A DNA stretch of 7,495 nucleotides from JBBRTJ01 sp038244535 (GCA_038244535.1 JBBRTJ010000130.1:1-7495), one strand, 5' to 3'. Positions 1 through 6,202 are shown, numbered from the stretch's first letter. The notes: a model not told the origin generated them from the letters alone. Numbers and translations are program-made.

Positions 1-1
1 G

Positions 2-544
2 AAGAAGACGCTGACGCTGCTCAACCCGGACGTGAACGTCGTCACCTACGACCTCCGGCTCGACGCCAGCAACATCATCGACATCATCGCCGGCTACGAC
101 GTGATCGTCGACGGGGCGGACAACTTCCCCAGCCGCTACCTGTTGAACGACGCGTCCGTGAAGCTCGGCATCCCGGTCGTGCACGGCTCGATCTTCCGCT
201 TCGAGGGCATGGTCACGGTGTTCGATCCCAAGCGAGGCCCGAACTACCGCGACATGGTCCCCGAGCCGCCGCCCGCCGAGCTGGCCCCGAGCTGCGCCGA
301 GGCCGGCGTGCTCGGCGTGCTGCCCGGCATCATCGGCTCGATCCAGGCCCTCGAGGCGATCAAGCTGATCCTCGACCTCGGCGATCCGCTGATCGGGCGC
401 ATCCTGACCTTCGATGCGCTCGAGATGAGCTTCCGTACGTTCAAGCTGCGCGTCGATCCCACCAACCCGGTGACCTACGCCAATCGCGACGCCATCGTCA
501 TCGCCGAGTACGACGACCTCTGCGCTCCCCACATGGCGCACTGA
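2..544 (+). CDS. moeB: ThiF/MoeB/MoeZ-type adenylyltransferase (E1-like), 5' end cut off by window
   Basis: This is the C-terminal 180 residues of an E1-like enzyme that adenylates the C-terminal glycine of small sulfur-carrier proteins (MoaD, ThiS or CysO type) in molybdopterin, thiamine or cysteine synthesis. It acts in the cytoplasm. The frame is open to the window edge, so the nucleotide-binding glycine loop lies upstream. Visible family marks are the VDGADNFPSRY segment, whose Asp (codon 119-121) corresponds to the Mg-ATP aspartate, GSIFRFEG, PEPPP, and the Cys in PSCAEAGVLG (codon 293-295). The four zinc cysteines of E. coli MoeB are absent: the first pair is replaced by Asn and Asp in GPNYRDM, and the C-terminal pair is missing from TNPVTYANRD. 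From memory, the same loss occurs in actinobacterial MoeZ proteins. MoeZ normally continues into a rhodanese domain, but here translation stops just after a linker-like EYDDLC. Choosing among MoeB, MoeZ and ThiF by sequence alone is uncertain. Confidence 0.9.
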   Translation, partial: KKTLTLLNPDVNVVTYDLRLDASNIIDIIAGYDVIVDGADNFPSRYLLNDASVKLGIPVVHGSIFRFEGMVTVFDPKRGPNYRDMVPEPPPAELAPSCAEAGVLGVLPGIIGSIQALEAIKLILDLGDPLIGRILTFDALEMSFRTFKLRVDPTNPVTYANRDAIVIAEYDDLCAPHMAH

Positions 545-573
545 GCACGGTCGTTCCCGTGGAGCGAGTCCTC

Positions 574-1080
574 ATGCCGCTGGTGCTGGGACTCCTCGAT
601 CAGTCGTGGGATCGGGTCAACGCCCGCCTCGCCGGGCTCACCGACGACGAGGCCCGCTGGGAACCGGTCGAGGGATGTTGGAGCGTCCGATTCGTCGACG
701 GAGGCTGGGCGGTCGACGACTCGAGCGGCGACCCCGATCGGGCGCCGGTCACGACGATCGCGTGGCGCATGTGGCACCTGGCCGTCGACTGCTTCGACAG
801 CTACAGCGGGCGGCTCTTCGACGCCACGGGCAGCGGGCTGAGCGGGTCGGCCTGGGTGATCGATGCCGACGACGCGCGTGCACGCCTGACCTGGGCATGG
901 TCGGTGTTCCGTGGGGGTGTTGCGGCCGCCGGCGAGGACGGGTTGTGGGGGCCGCTCGGTCCGAGCTGGGGTCCGTACGGGCCCGAGCCGCTCGTGGCCC
1001 TGGCTCTGCACGCCCACGACGAGCTGGCCCATCACGGCGCCGAGATCGCGCTGCTGCGCGACCTGTACCCCAGCCGCTGA
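574..1080 (+). CDS. DinB-superfamily (DUF664-like) protein
   Basis: This is a 168-residue protein of the DinB/YfiT-like four-helix-bundle superfamily. Its members bind a divalent metal through histidines, and some are thiol-dependent S-transferases. The exact reaction here cannot be read from sequence. Family marks are the WEPVEGCWSVR segment (residues 29-39), TTIAWRMWHLA with candidate ligand His68, and the C-terminal LHAHDELAHHGAEIALLRDLY with His146, His148, His153 and His154. Length is typical for the family. I chose ATG 574 because a GGAG at 561-564 lies 9 bases upstream and the family usually begins close to this point. A GTG at 559 would add five residues and has no ribosome site. The gene begins 29 bases after the stop of the adenylyltransferase gene, so the two probably share a transcript. 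It looks like the only gene in the window with a recognisable Shine-Dalgarno sequence. The link to sulfur-carrier activation may be only positional. Confidence 0.85.
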   Translation: MPLVLGLLDQSWDRVNARLAGLTDDEARWEPVEGCWSVRFVDGGWAVDDSSGDPDRAPVTTIAWRMWHLAVDCFDSYSGRLFDATGSGLSGSAWVIDADDARARLTWAWSVFRGGVAAAGEDGLWGPLGPSWGPYGPEPLVALALHAHDELAHHGAEIALLRDLYPSR

Positions 1081-1122
1081 AGGCCGCGGCGCGGGCTTGG
1101 TCCCAGTCCCGGCGACGACGCG

Positions 1123-1128
1123 TAGAGT
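1123..1128 (+). promoter_or_regulatory. Candidate -10 box for a leaderless transcript (membrane protein gene)
   Basis: TAGAGT matches the TANNNT actinobacterial -10 form and ends 7 bases before ATG 1136, which puts the expected transcription start at or one base before the start codon. There is no purine-rich ribosome site in this interval. A possible -35 (TTGGTC, 1097-1102) is 20 bases upstream, longer than usual. Support comes mainly from the same arrangement recurring before other genes in the window. Confidence 0.5.
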
Positions 1129-1135
1129 GCCGCCG

Positions 1136-2197
1136 ATGACGGCGGTGACCTCGGTCCCCATCAGCGCTCGCGGCGGCCTCGTGGCGCGGGCCCGCTTCAT
1201 CCACGGCCCGCTCGCCGATGTCGGCGTGGCCCTGCTGTGGGTGCCGTTCGCTGTCGTCGCCCACGCGCTGGCCGGCTCGCAGGACGCACTGCGCACGCTG
1301 ATGGGGGCGACGTTCGTGCTGTCGTTCGCCCACCAGCCCCTGACCACCGCGCTCGTCTACGGCGATCCCACGCAGCGCTCGTTGCACCGCCGGATCTACG
1401 CCTGGTCGCCGGTCGTGTTTGCTGTCGCGATCCTCGTCGGGCTGAACGTGAGCCTCGCCCTGGTCGCCCTGGTGGCGGGCCTGTGGAATGCCGAGCACAC
1501 GCTCATGCAGCGCTACGGCATCACCCGGATCTACGGGCGCAAGGCCGGTGACGATCTCGGCGCGCTCGAAAAGCCGATGCTCGTGAGCTGGCTGGTGCTC
1601 GCACTCGTGTGGGCGGCCGCCTTCGTCGACATCGGCGGGCTGGCCGACCACATCGGGATGGGCACCACCAATCGCACCGCGCTCGACCAGCTCGCCTCGC
1701 TCCAACCGATCGCCCGCGTCGCCATCGCGCCGCTCGCGGTGGTCGTTGCGGTGCTCGCGTGGCGATGGTTGCAAGCGGAACGATCGCTCGGTCGCACCGC
1801 CAACCCGGCCAAGCACCTCTACCTCTCGTCGACGGCCGTGCTGTTCGTGGTGATGATGATCGACCCCCTCACGGGTTTCATCGCGTATGTCGGCAGCCAC
1901 GCGCTCGAGTACTTCGTGATCGTGCAGCGCAGCCTCCGCGTGCGCAGCCAGGGCGCCACCCCCGATCCCAGCCCGGTAGCCCGGCTGACCCGCGACCGCA
2001 CCCGGCGCCTCGCCGTGGGCGGTCTGTACCTGGTGGCCATCGTGAGCTTCGCCGTGGTGTCGCCCCGCTGGTTCGACGGCCACGTGTTCCAGTTCTCGCT
2101 CCTGCTGCTCGGCGGCCTACACGTCTTCTACGACGGCTTCATCTGGAAGCTGCGCCGCCCCTCAGTGGCCGCCCCCCTCGGCGCCTCGGCGAGGTAA
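1136..2197 (+). CDS. Polytopic membrane protein with conserved-looking histidines, function unknown
   Basis: This is a 353-residue integral membrane protein with roughly seven or eight hydrophobic segments, at about residues 27-46, 52-76, 90-115, 148-170, 192-212, 230-263, 293-309 and 318-333. I recognise no named family with certainty. Histidines recur near segment edges in motif-like settings: SFAHQPLTTALVYGD (His66), WNAEHTLMQRYGITRIYGRKAG (His121), GSHALEYFVIVQRSLR (His255) and LHVFYDGFIWKLRRP (His329). Spaced membrane histidines like these are seen in metal-using membrane oxygenases and desaturases and in the Brp/Blh carotene cleavage family. That likeness is only in style and is not an assignment. 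The start is ATG 1136, which directly follows a TAGAGT box. The frame stays open upstream, but that upstream part overlaps the DinB gene. It is 55 bases after DinB and appears to have its own promoter. A short basic, proline-rich tail follows the last segment. Confidence 0.85.
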   Translation: MTAVTSVPISARGGLVARARFIHGPLADVGVALLWVPFAVVAHALAGSQDALRTLMGATFVLSFAHQPLTTALVYGDPTQRSLHRRIYAWSPVVFAVAILVGLNVSLALVALVAGLWNAEHTLMQRYGITRIYGRKAGDDLGALEKPMLVSWLVLALVWAAAFVDIGGLADHIGMGTTNRTALDQLASLQPIARVAIAPLAVVVAVLAWRWLQAERSLGRTANPAKHLYLSSTAVLFVVMMIDPLTGFIAYVGSHALEYFVIVQRSLRVRSQGATPDPSPVARLTRDRTRRLAVGGLYLVAIVSFAVVSPRWFDGHVFQFSLLLLGGLHVFYDGFIWKLRRPSVAAPLGASAR

Positions 2198-2212
2198 GCC
2201 GGGGTTCTGTCC
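2193..2212 (-). other. Short match to the conserved 3' end of bacterial RNase P RNA
   Basis: Read on the minus strand, these bases contain ACAGAACCCCGGCTTA. The highly conserved P4/P1 3' strand of bacterial RNase P RNA is ACAGAACCCGGCUUA, so the match differs by one inserted C. The other universally conserved parts are missing at the expected distance: I see neither the GAUGAAUG-like element just upstream nor the GAGGAAAGUCCGGGCU P4 5' strand some 300-400 bases away, where the Uma2 gene lies. It overlaps the stop codon of the membrane protein gene. It is either a fragment or a coincidence, not a working rnpB. Confidence 0.2.
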
Positions 2213-2245
2213 GAAGTGCCCCCTCTGGCATGCAATGTGTTTCCC

Positions 2246-2271
2246 GGTGCGGTCTGATCTGGCCGCCCACC
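2246..2271 (+). terminator. Candidate hairpin downstream of the membrane protein gene
   Basis: GGTG (2246-2249) pairs with CACC (2268-2271), and CGG (2250-2252) pairs with CCG (2263-2265). This leaves a two-base bulge and a 10-base loop. It lies about 50 bases past the stop codon. There is no T-tract, which is common for actinobacterial terminators but makes the call weak. It could equally be part of a structured RNA. Confidence 0.25.
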
Positions 2272-2364
2272 GTCGAGAGGAGCCGAACGGGGGATGGCAC
2301 CAGCGAGCGCGGTGACACTCGCCGATCGATGACGCTTCCGGGGTCGACCCGCGCCCCTCATCAC

Positions 2365-2370
2365 TACGCT
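2365..2370 (+). promoter_or_regulatory. Candidate -10 box for a leaderless transcript (Uma2 gene)
   Basis: TACGCT lies 6 bases before ATG 2377, exactly the spacing at which transcription would start on the A of ATG. No ribosome site is visible. The palindrome GGGTCGACCC (2341-2350) sits where a -35 or an operator would be, 14 bases upstream of the box. No good -35 consensus is present. Confidence 0.5.
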
Positions 2371-2376
2371 GTGGCC

Positions 2377-2949
2377 ATGCGCACCATCTCGGAACCGACC
2401 GCCGAGGAGATCGCCCACCGCCGCATCACCGGGGCCCACGTTTTCGACGAGATGTGGGATGGGGTGGTGCACGTGGTCCCGCCGCCCAGCGGTCACCACC
2501 AACTGCTCGGCAGCGAGCTGCACTTGGCTCTCGCCCCCGTGGCGAAGGCGATCGGCCTCGACGTGCTGTACGAGACCGGGCTGTTCGACCCGATCCAGCA
2601 GGACGAGAACTACCGAGTGCCCGACCTCTCGGTGTTCGAACCGCACCGGCTGACGCGGCGCGGCCTCGAGGTCGTCAGGTTCGCGGTCGAGATCCGATCG
2701 CCGGGCGACGAGACCTACGAGAAGCTCCCGTTCTATGCCGCCCGGGGCGTCGAGGAGCTGCTCGTCATCGTCCCCTGGGATCCTTCGGTCGAGCTCTACC
2801 GACTCGGCCCGGACGGGCTGCTGAGGGTGCAGCCCGACCTCCAGGGTTCGGTGCGGTCCGTCGTGCTCGACCTCGGGTTCCGTGCTGGTGACGGCGAGGC
2901 GTCGACGTTGGTGCTCACGCTCCCCGACGGCGCCGAGATCGTCATCTGA
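2377..2949 (+). CDS. Uma2-family PD-(D/E)XK nuclease-fold protein
   Basis: This 190-residue protein fits the Uma2 (DUF820) family, which has a restriction-endonuclease-like PD-(D/E)XK fold. Members are widespread, especially in cyanobacteria, but their biological role is largely undefined. Visible marks are MWDGVVHVVPPPSGHH near the N terminus (residues 26-41), YRVPDLSVF with the putative metal Asp83, FAVEIRSPGDETYEKLPFY with Glu105 and a possible relocated catalytic Lys116, and RGVEELLVIVPWDPSVELYRL, the usual GV-eyW-ivdP strand region. The position after Glu-Ile is Arg107 rather than Lys. That is compatible with Uma2, where the lysine is carried on the next helix. Length is normal. ATG 2377 is chosen because it follows the TACGCT box; the longer open frame upstream overlaps the membrane protein gene. 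It is a lone copy, and no partner toxin, methylase or transposase gene is adjacent. Confidence 0.88.
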   Translation: MRTISEPTAEEIAHRRITGAHVFDEMWDGVVHVVPPPSGHHQLLGSELHLALAPVAKAIGLDVLYETGLFDPIQQDENYRVPDLSVFEPHRLTRRGLEVVRFAVEIRSPGDETYEKLPFYAARGVEELLVIVPWDPSVELYRLGPDGLLRVQPDLQGSVRSVVLDLGFRAGDGEASTLVLTLPDGAEIVI

Positions 2950-2981
2950 GGGCGGGCGTGGCTCGCATCCACCCCACGCCC

Positions 2982-2987
2982 TACCGT
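2982..2987 (+). promoter_or_regulatory. Candidate -10 box for a leaderless transcript (mutase gene)
   Basis: TACCGT ends 7 bases before ATG 2995. It overlaps the alternative in-frame GTG at 2986, so if the box is real that GTG cannot be the start. A weak -35-like TGGCTC at 2959-2964 is 17 bases upstream. The whole Uma2-to-mutase gap is 45 bases. Confidence 0.5.
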
Positions 2988-2994
2988 GTCGGAC

Positions 2995-4593
2995 ATGGCT
3001 GAGACCAGACGGGCAGACGACAAGCGCACCGACTCCGGCATCGAGGTGAAGCCGCTCTACACCGCCGATGACCTCGCCGGCTGGGATCCAGCCGAGCGCC
3101 TCGGCGTCCCCGGCCAACCGCCCTACACGCGGGGCGTCTACCCGCTCATGCACCGCAGCCGCCTGTGGACCATGCGCCAGTACGCCGGGTTCGGCAGCGC
3201 CGAGACCACCAACCAGCGCTTCAAGTTCCTGCTCGACGCCGGCCAGACCGGGCTCAGCTGCGCCTTCGATCTGCCGACGCAGATGGGCTACGACTCCGAC
3301 CACCAGCGGGCCGAGGGCGAGGTCGGCAAGGTCGGCGTCGCCATCAGCTCGCTCGACGACATGCGCCGCCTCCTCGACGGCCTCCCCCTCGACAAGGTCA
3401 CCACGTCGATGACCATCAACTCGACCGCGGCGATCCTGCTGCTCATGTACGAGCTGGTGGCCGAGGAGCAGGGCGTGGCCAGCACCGAGATCGCCGGCGG
3501 CACGATCCAGAACGACCTGCTCAAGGAGTACATCGCCCGGGGCACCTACGTGTACCCGCCCCGCCAGTCAATGCGCCTGATCACCGACATCTTCGCCTAC
3601 TGCAACGAGCGCATCCCCCGCTGGAACACCATCTCGATCTCCGGGTACCACATCCGTGAAGCGGGCTCAACGGCCGTGCAGGAGATCGCCTTCACCATCG
3701 CCAACGGCATCGCGTACGTGCAGGCCGCCATCGACGCTGGCCTCGACGTCGACGAGTTCGCCCCTCGACTCAGCTTCTTCTGGAACGCCCACAACAACTT
3801 CTTCGAAGAGGTGGCCAAGTACCGCGCCGCCCGCCGGATGTGGTTCAAGATCATGAGCGAGCGCTTCGGGGCCAAGAAGGAGTCGAGCAAGCTCCTGCGC
3901 TTCCACACCCAGACCGGTGGCTCGACGCTCACGGCTCAGCAGCCCGAGGTCAACGTGGTGCGCGTCGCCGTGCAGGCGATGGCCGCGGTCATGGGTGGCA
4001 CGCAGAGCCTCCACACCAACGGCTTCGACGAGGCCCTCGGGCTGCCCACCGAGCAGGCGGCCAAGATCGCGCTGCGCACCCAGCAGGTGATCGGCTACGA
4101 GACCGGCATCGTCGACACGCCCGATCCGCTGGCGGGCAGCTACTTCGTCGAGTCGCTCACCAACGAGGTCGAGCGCTTGGCCTGGGAGTACCTCGACCGG
4201 ATCGACGAGCTCGGCGGGGCCGTGGCCGCCATCGAGGCCGGCTTCCAGATGGACGAGATCGAGCAGGCGGCGTACGAGTACACGAAGTCGATCGACGACG
4301 GCGAGCGAGTGATCGTCGGCGTCAACGTGTTCCGGGCCGACGTCGAGCCTGAGCCGACGGTGTTCCCGATCGATCCCGCACTGCAGCAGGCCCAGATCGA
4401 GCGGCTGCGGGCCTACAAGGCCGCCCGCGACGCGGCCGCGGTCGAGGCCACACTCGCCGCAGTGCGCTCGACTGCGCAGGGCACCGCCAACCTGCTGGTG
4501 CCGATGCGGGCCGCCCTGCAGGTCGGCGCCACCCTGGGCGAGATCAGCGACGCCCTGCGCGCCGAGTTCGGCGTCTACCAGCCCGGCCGGTAG
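2995..4593 (+). CDS. Methylmalonyl-CoA mutase, large (substrate-binding) subunit without B12 domain
   Basis: This 532-residue protein is the TIM-barrel, acyl-CoA-binding half of an adenosylcobalamin-dependent acyl-CoA mutase, which interconverts methylmalonyl-CoA and succinyl-CoA in propionate and branched-chain metabolism. By my hand alignment to Propionibacterium shermanii mutase, the catalytic residues are kept: Tyr63 for Tyr89 (MRQYAGF), Arg182 for Arg207 (YIARGTY), and Tyr218-His219 for Tyr243-His244 (SISGYH). Isobutyryl-CoA mutase has Phe and Gln at the first two positions, and 2-hydroxyisobutyryl-CoA mutase has Ile and Gln, so methylmalonyl-CoA is the likely substrate. Other marks are AFDLPTQMGYDSD, GGTIQNDLLKEY, APRLSFFWNAHNNFFEEVAK and TQSLHTNGFDEALGLPT. 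It ends at EFGVYQPGR, just before where a fused B12-binding domain would begin, so a separate small subunit is needed, and none is in the window. I prefer ATG 2995 to GTG 2986 because of the -10 box. Confidence 0.93.
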   Translation: MAETRRADDKRTDSGIEVKPLYTADDLAGWDPAERLGVPGQPPYTRGVYPLMHRSRLWTMRQYAGFGSAETTNQRFKFLLDAGQTGLSCAFDLPTQMGYDSDHQRAEGEVGKVGVAISSLDDMRRLLDGLPLDKVTTSMTINSTAAILLLMYELVAEEQGVASTEIAGGTIQNDLLKEYIARGTYVYPPRQSMRLITDIFAYCNERIPRWNTISISGYHIREAGSTAVQEIAFTIANGIAYVQAAIDAGLDVDEFAPRLSFFWNAHNNFFEEVAKYRAARRMWFKIMSERFGAKKESSKLLRFHTQTGGSTLTAQQPEVNVVRVAVQAMAAVMGGTQSLHTNGFDEALGLPTEQAAKIALRTQQVIGYETGIVDTPDPLAGSYFVESLTNEVERLAWEYLDRIDELGGAVAAIEAGFQMDEIEQAAYEYTKSIDDGERVIVGVNVFRADVEPEPTVFPIDPALQQAQIERLRAYKAARDAAAVEATLAAVRSTAQGTANLLVPMRAALQVGATLGEISDALRAEFGVYQPGR

Positions 4594-4602
4594 CGCGACC
4601 TC

Positions 4603-6156
4603 TCAGCGAGCCTCGGGGCGAAGGGTCGGGAACAAGATGACCTCACGGATGCTCGACACCCCGGCGAGCAACATGACGAGGCGGTCGATGCCGATGCCGA
4701 GACCGCCCGTCGGGGGGAGCCCGAACTCGAGGGCACGCAGGTAGTCCTCGTCGACGGTGCCCGCTTCCAGGTCACCGGCCTCCTTGGCCCGCTGCTCGTC
4801 CTCGAACCGGGCCCGCTGGTCGACCGGGTCGTTGAGCTCGCTGAAGGCATTGGCCAGCTCGCGCCCGGCCACCACGAGCTCGAAGCGCTCGACGAGGTGC
4901 GGGTCGAGGCGGTGGCGCCGCGCCAGCGGGGACACCTCGACGGGGTAGTCGGTGACGAACGTGGGCGCGATGAGCTTGGGTTCGACCAGCTCGTCGTACA
5001 GCTCGGCGCACAGCTTCCCGGATCCCATGTGCGGCTCCCAGGCCACGCCGAGACGATCACAGATCGCTCGCAGCTCGTCAACGGGCATCGACGGGTGGAC
5101 GACGACCCCGACGTGCTCCTCGATCAGCTGCATCATCGGGACGCGGGGCCACGCCCGTGCCGCCAGGTCCACCTCGATCTCGCCGATCGTGATGCTGGTC
5201 GTGGCGAGCGCATCGCGGGCGGCGGTGACGATCAGTGCCTCGACCAGCTCCATGATGTCGGTGTAGTCGGCGAAGGCCTGGTACGCCTCGAGCATCGTGA
5301 ACTCGGGGTTGTGCCGCGGTGACAGCCCCTCGTTGCGAAACACCCGACCGAGCACGAACACGCGGTCGAGGCCGCCGACGATGAGCCGCTTCAGGTGCAG
5401 CTCGAGCGCGATGCGCACGAACATGCCCATGTCGAGGGCGTTGTGGTGCGTGACGAACGGGCGGGCGTGCGCACCGCCTGGTTCGAGCTGCAGCACCGGA
5501 CCCTCGACCTCGACGAAGCCCCGCTCGGTCAGGGTGCGGCGCAACGAGGCGATCGTGGCGTGGCGGATGGCGAACGTGCGGCGGGCGTCAGCGTTGACGA
5601 TCAGGTCGACGTAGCGCTGGCGGAACCTGGTGTCGACGTCGGCGAGGCCCTTCCACTTGTCGGGAAGGGGCCGCAGCGCCTTGGCCAGCAGCTCGAAGCG
5701 ATCGACCTTGACGCTCAGCTCGCCCTTGCGGGTGACCATCACCGTGCCTTCGACGCCGACCCAGTCGCCCAGGTCGAGGTCGTCGAAGGCGGCGTGCGCC
5801 TCGTCGCCGAGGACAGCTCGGGACACGAAGAGCTGCACCTCGCCGGCACCGTCGCGCAGCGTGGCGAAGGTGAGCTTGCCCTGGCGGCGGATCAGCATCA
5901 GGCGGCCGGCCACCGCCACCCGCTCGTCGGTCTCGGTTCCGGCCTCGAGCGTCCCGTGGCGTTGGCGGAGCGCGCCGAGATCGGTGGTCCGGTCGAACCG
6001 GTACGGGTACGGCTCGCCGCCGGCGGCCCGCACGGCGTCGACCTTGGCCCGTCGGCGTTCGCGCTCGGCGTCGAGGCCGTGAGCCTCGTCGCCACCGTCG
6101 ACGGCGTGGACGGCGTGGGGATCGGGCTCGGTGGAGGCGTCGCTGGTCGTGTCCAT
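4603..6156 (-). CDS. lysS: Lysyl-tRNA synthetase, class II
   Basis: This 517-residue cytoplasmic enzyme joins lysine to tRNA-Lys. An N-terminal acidic stretch of about 30 residues precedes the usual ERERRRAKVDAVRAAG helix. The anticodon-binding OB fold covers about residues 80-155 (VAGRLMLIRRQGKLTFATLRD). The class II core shows motif 1 ending at Pro220, GGAHARPFVTHHNALD (228-242), motif 2 with FRNEG (273-277) and RHNPEFT (281-287), and motif 3 GLGIGIDR (485-492). Lysine-recognition residues match E. coli LysRS by hand alignment: Glu252, Glu290, Tyr292, Asn436, Phe438 and Glu440. Two usually fixed positions differ: IAPELYLKR reads IALELHLKR, and VFEIGRNFRNEG reads VFVLGRVFRNEG. Length is close to the 505 residues of E. 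coli. The gene converges on the mutase gene (9 bases between stop codons) and diverges from the LpdA-like gene. It looks like a functional housekeeping copy. Confidence 0.96.
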   Translation of the reverse strand: MDTTSDASTEPDPHAVHAVDGGDEAHGLDAERERRRAKVDAVRAAGGEPYPYRFDRTTDLGALRQRHGTLEAGTETDERVAVAGRLMLIRRQGKLTFATLRDGAGEVQLFVSRAVLGDEAHAAFDDLDLGDWVGVEGTVMVTRKGELSVKVDRFELLAKALRPLPDKWKGLADVDTRFRQRYVDLIVNADARRTFAIRHATIASLRRTLTERGFVEVEGPVLQLEPGGAHARPFVTHHNALDMGMFVRIALELHLKRLIVGGLDRVFVLGRVFRNEGLSPRHNPEFTMLEAYQAFADYTDIMELVEALIVTAARDALATTSITIGEIEVDLAARAWPRVPMMQLIEEHVGVVVHPSMPVDELRAICDRLGVAWEPHMGSGKLCAELYDELVEPKLIAPTFVTDYPVEVSPLARRHRLDPHLVERFELVVAGRELANAFSELNDPVDQRARFEDEQRAKEAGDLEAGTVDEDYLRALEFGLPPTGGLGIGIDRLVMLLAGVSSIREVILFPTLRPEAR

Positions 6157-6167
6157 GGTCGGCGGCG

Positions 6168-6173
6168 ATGCTA
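6168..6173 (-). promoter_or_regulatory. Candidate -10 box for lysS
   Basis: On the minus strand TAGCAT stands 11 bases before the lysS ATG (first base 6156). A transcript starting about 7 bases past the box would have a leader of only about 4 bases and no ribosome site. It faces away from the TAACGT box of the divergent gene, 29 bases to its right. Confidence 0.4.
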
Positions 6174-6202
6174 CGGGCCGGGCCGGGGCGGCGACCGGCC
6201 AG

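Larger units (their letters stand above)
2198..2376. other. 179-base intergenic region with hairpin potential and no supported gene
   Basis: No credible ORF fills this gap. It holds an RNase P-like 20-mer at its left edge (listed separately), a hairpin at 2246-2271, a perfect 10-base palindrome GGGTCGACCC at 2341-2350, and the probable promoter of the Uma2 gene at its right end. A 12-codon ORF at 2294-2332 has no protein support. The interval is long compared with the other gaps here (9 to 59 bases), so it may carry a transcript end or a structured leader RNA. I recognised no riboswitch class in it. Confidence 0.5.

Noticed and set aside
749..2083. Long minus-strand open frame (444 codons) opposite the DinB and membrane protein genes
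   Set aside because: Composition is Arg/His/Gly/Asp-rich low-complexity typical of the antisense of GC-rich coding DNA, with no family motifs; the plus strand holds clear protein families.
2294..2332. 12-codon ORF (MAPASAVTLADR) in the gap before the Uma2 gene, preceded by G-rich bases
   Set aside because: Too short, not linked to a known leader-peptide mechanism, and no conservation data; insufficient support.
2195..2600. Full RNase P RNA gene on the minus strand
   Set aside because: Only the last about 16 conserved bases match; the P4 5' strand and the GAUGAAUG-like element are missing and the space is coding for Uma2.
2986..2994. GTG start for the mutase giving three extra residues
   Set aside because: This GTG overlaps the TACCGT -10 box and its spacing breaks the pattern seen at the other genes; ATG 2995 fits better.
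2128..3303. Long minus-strand open frame (391 codons) over the Uma2 gene and the start of the mutase
   Set aside because: It spans intergenic DNA and two unrelated real genes and shows no domain; a GC-rich shadow.
2377..4593. Uma2 plus mutase as a novel functional pair
   Set aside because: The only evidence is adjacency; each has its own promoter-like box and no shared pathway is known.
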